In this document: one piece after another, positions 48,850 to 48,925 of the stretch
Layout of the letters: every line of letters starts with the position of its first letter
Position numbering within the stretch: the stretch's first letter is position 1
Assembly (NCBI GenBank): GCA_934216155.1
Contig: CAKQBK010000009.1
Coordinates: 1-48,925, forward strand
Length of the DNA: 48,925 nt
Direction: 5' to 3'
Source: an uncultured Dialister sp.
GTDB taxonomy: Bacteria > Bacillota > Negativicutes > Veillonellales > Dialisteraceae
The notes under the pieces: generated by a model
Told to the model about the DNA's origin: nothing
Seen by the model: only the letters and a program-made list of their open reading frames with translations
Databases searched by the model: none
Translations under genes and position numbers: made by a program

Positions 48850-48925
48850 TTCTCAGGGTTCTCAGGGTTCTCAGGGTTCTCAGGGTTCTCAGGGTTCTCA
48901 GGGTTCTCAGGGTTCTCAGGGTTCT
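48850..48925. repeat. Tandem 9-mer array, cut by the window end
   Basis: At least eight perfect GGTTCTCAG units run off the end of the window, starting about 100 nt upstream of the LysR start codon. Confidence 0.95.

Overview
The window reads as chromosome of an anaerobic Firmicute with an outer membrane, most likely a Negativicute (Veillonellaceae/Dialister-like; genus is inference). Reasons: moderate GC; T-box control of glycine and serine genes; a SCIFF peptide with its radical-SAM maturase (a Clostridia-type trait); two-subunit glycyl-tRNA synthetase; and ArnT-like, GtrA and DPM1-like lipid-linked sugar enzymes that suit an LPS-type envelope. I see no phage, plasmid, transposase or CRISPR genes.

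Layout. 0.4-7.6 kb: an SDR oxidoreductase, an NhaC-family antiporter, a purple-acid-phosphatase-like lipoprotein, and a radical SAM protein with its partner of unknown chemistry linked to DNA repair. 8.4-12.9 kb: a minus-strand set of bioY, a MaoC-like hotdog protein, a thiolase-like protein and an AMP-forming acyl ligase, resembling the Bacillus yhfS-yhfT-bioY arrangement, with a BirA-like palindrome on the bioY promoter. 13.6-18.6 kb: an SotB-like efflux pump and a glycine T-box with glyQ-glyS. 19.5-26.4 kb: a stand-alone structured RNA, two orphan amino-acid-binding lipoproteins, and a binding lipoprotein overlapping a hybrid histidine kinase. 27.2-34.2 kb: DedA, two GT39 transferases, GtrA, a UDG-superfamily protein and a GT2 transferase. 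34.5-39.6 kb: a secreted protein, the SCIFF maturase, the SCIFF peptide and two unknown proteins. 39.8-40.2 kb: five tRNAs behind a consensus promoter. 40.4-48.8 kb: a LarA-like protein; a serine T-box with serC and serA followed by a histidine-phosphatase that may be the missing phosphoserine phosphatase; a periplasmic protein; and a LysR regulator.

The most unusual property is the intergenic DNA. Nearly every gap is filled with short repeats of several families, usually as inverted pairs: (a) 227-bp elements with 17-bp inverted ends, four complete copies of identical length plus one damaged; (b) 9-bp tandem units (consensus near CAGGTTNCT), up to about 19 in a row, often facing an inverted array around a GCTAGC palindrome; (c) heptamer families (TGAGGAG/TTAGGAG, GCAGTTA, TGACTGG); (d) GGTTAT-armed hairpins, several acting as bidirectional terminators; (e) about 190-240 bp inverted repeats starting CGTCATTTCGACCG; (f) a pair of GC-rich hairpin blocks that both lie beside a 227-bp element. 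Some repeats sit inside 5' leaders or between operon genes, notably after both T-boxes. No database search was possible; functional names rest on recognisable motifs.
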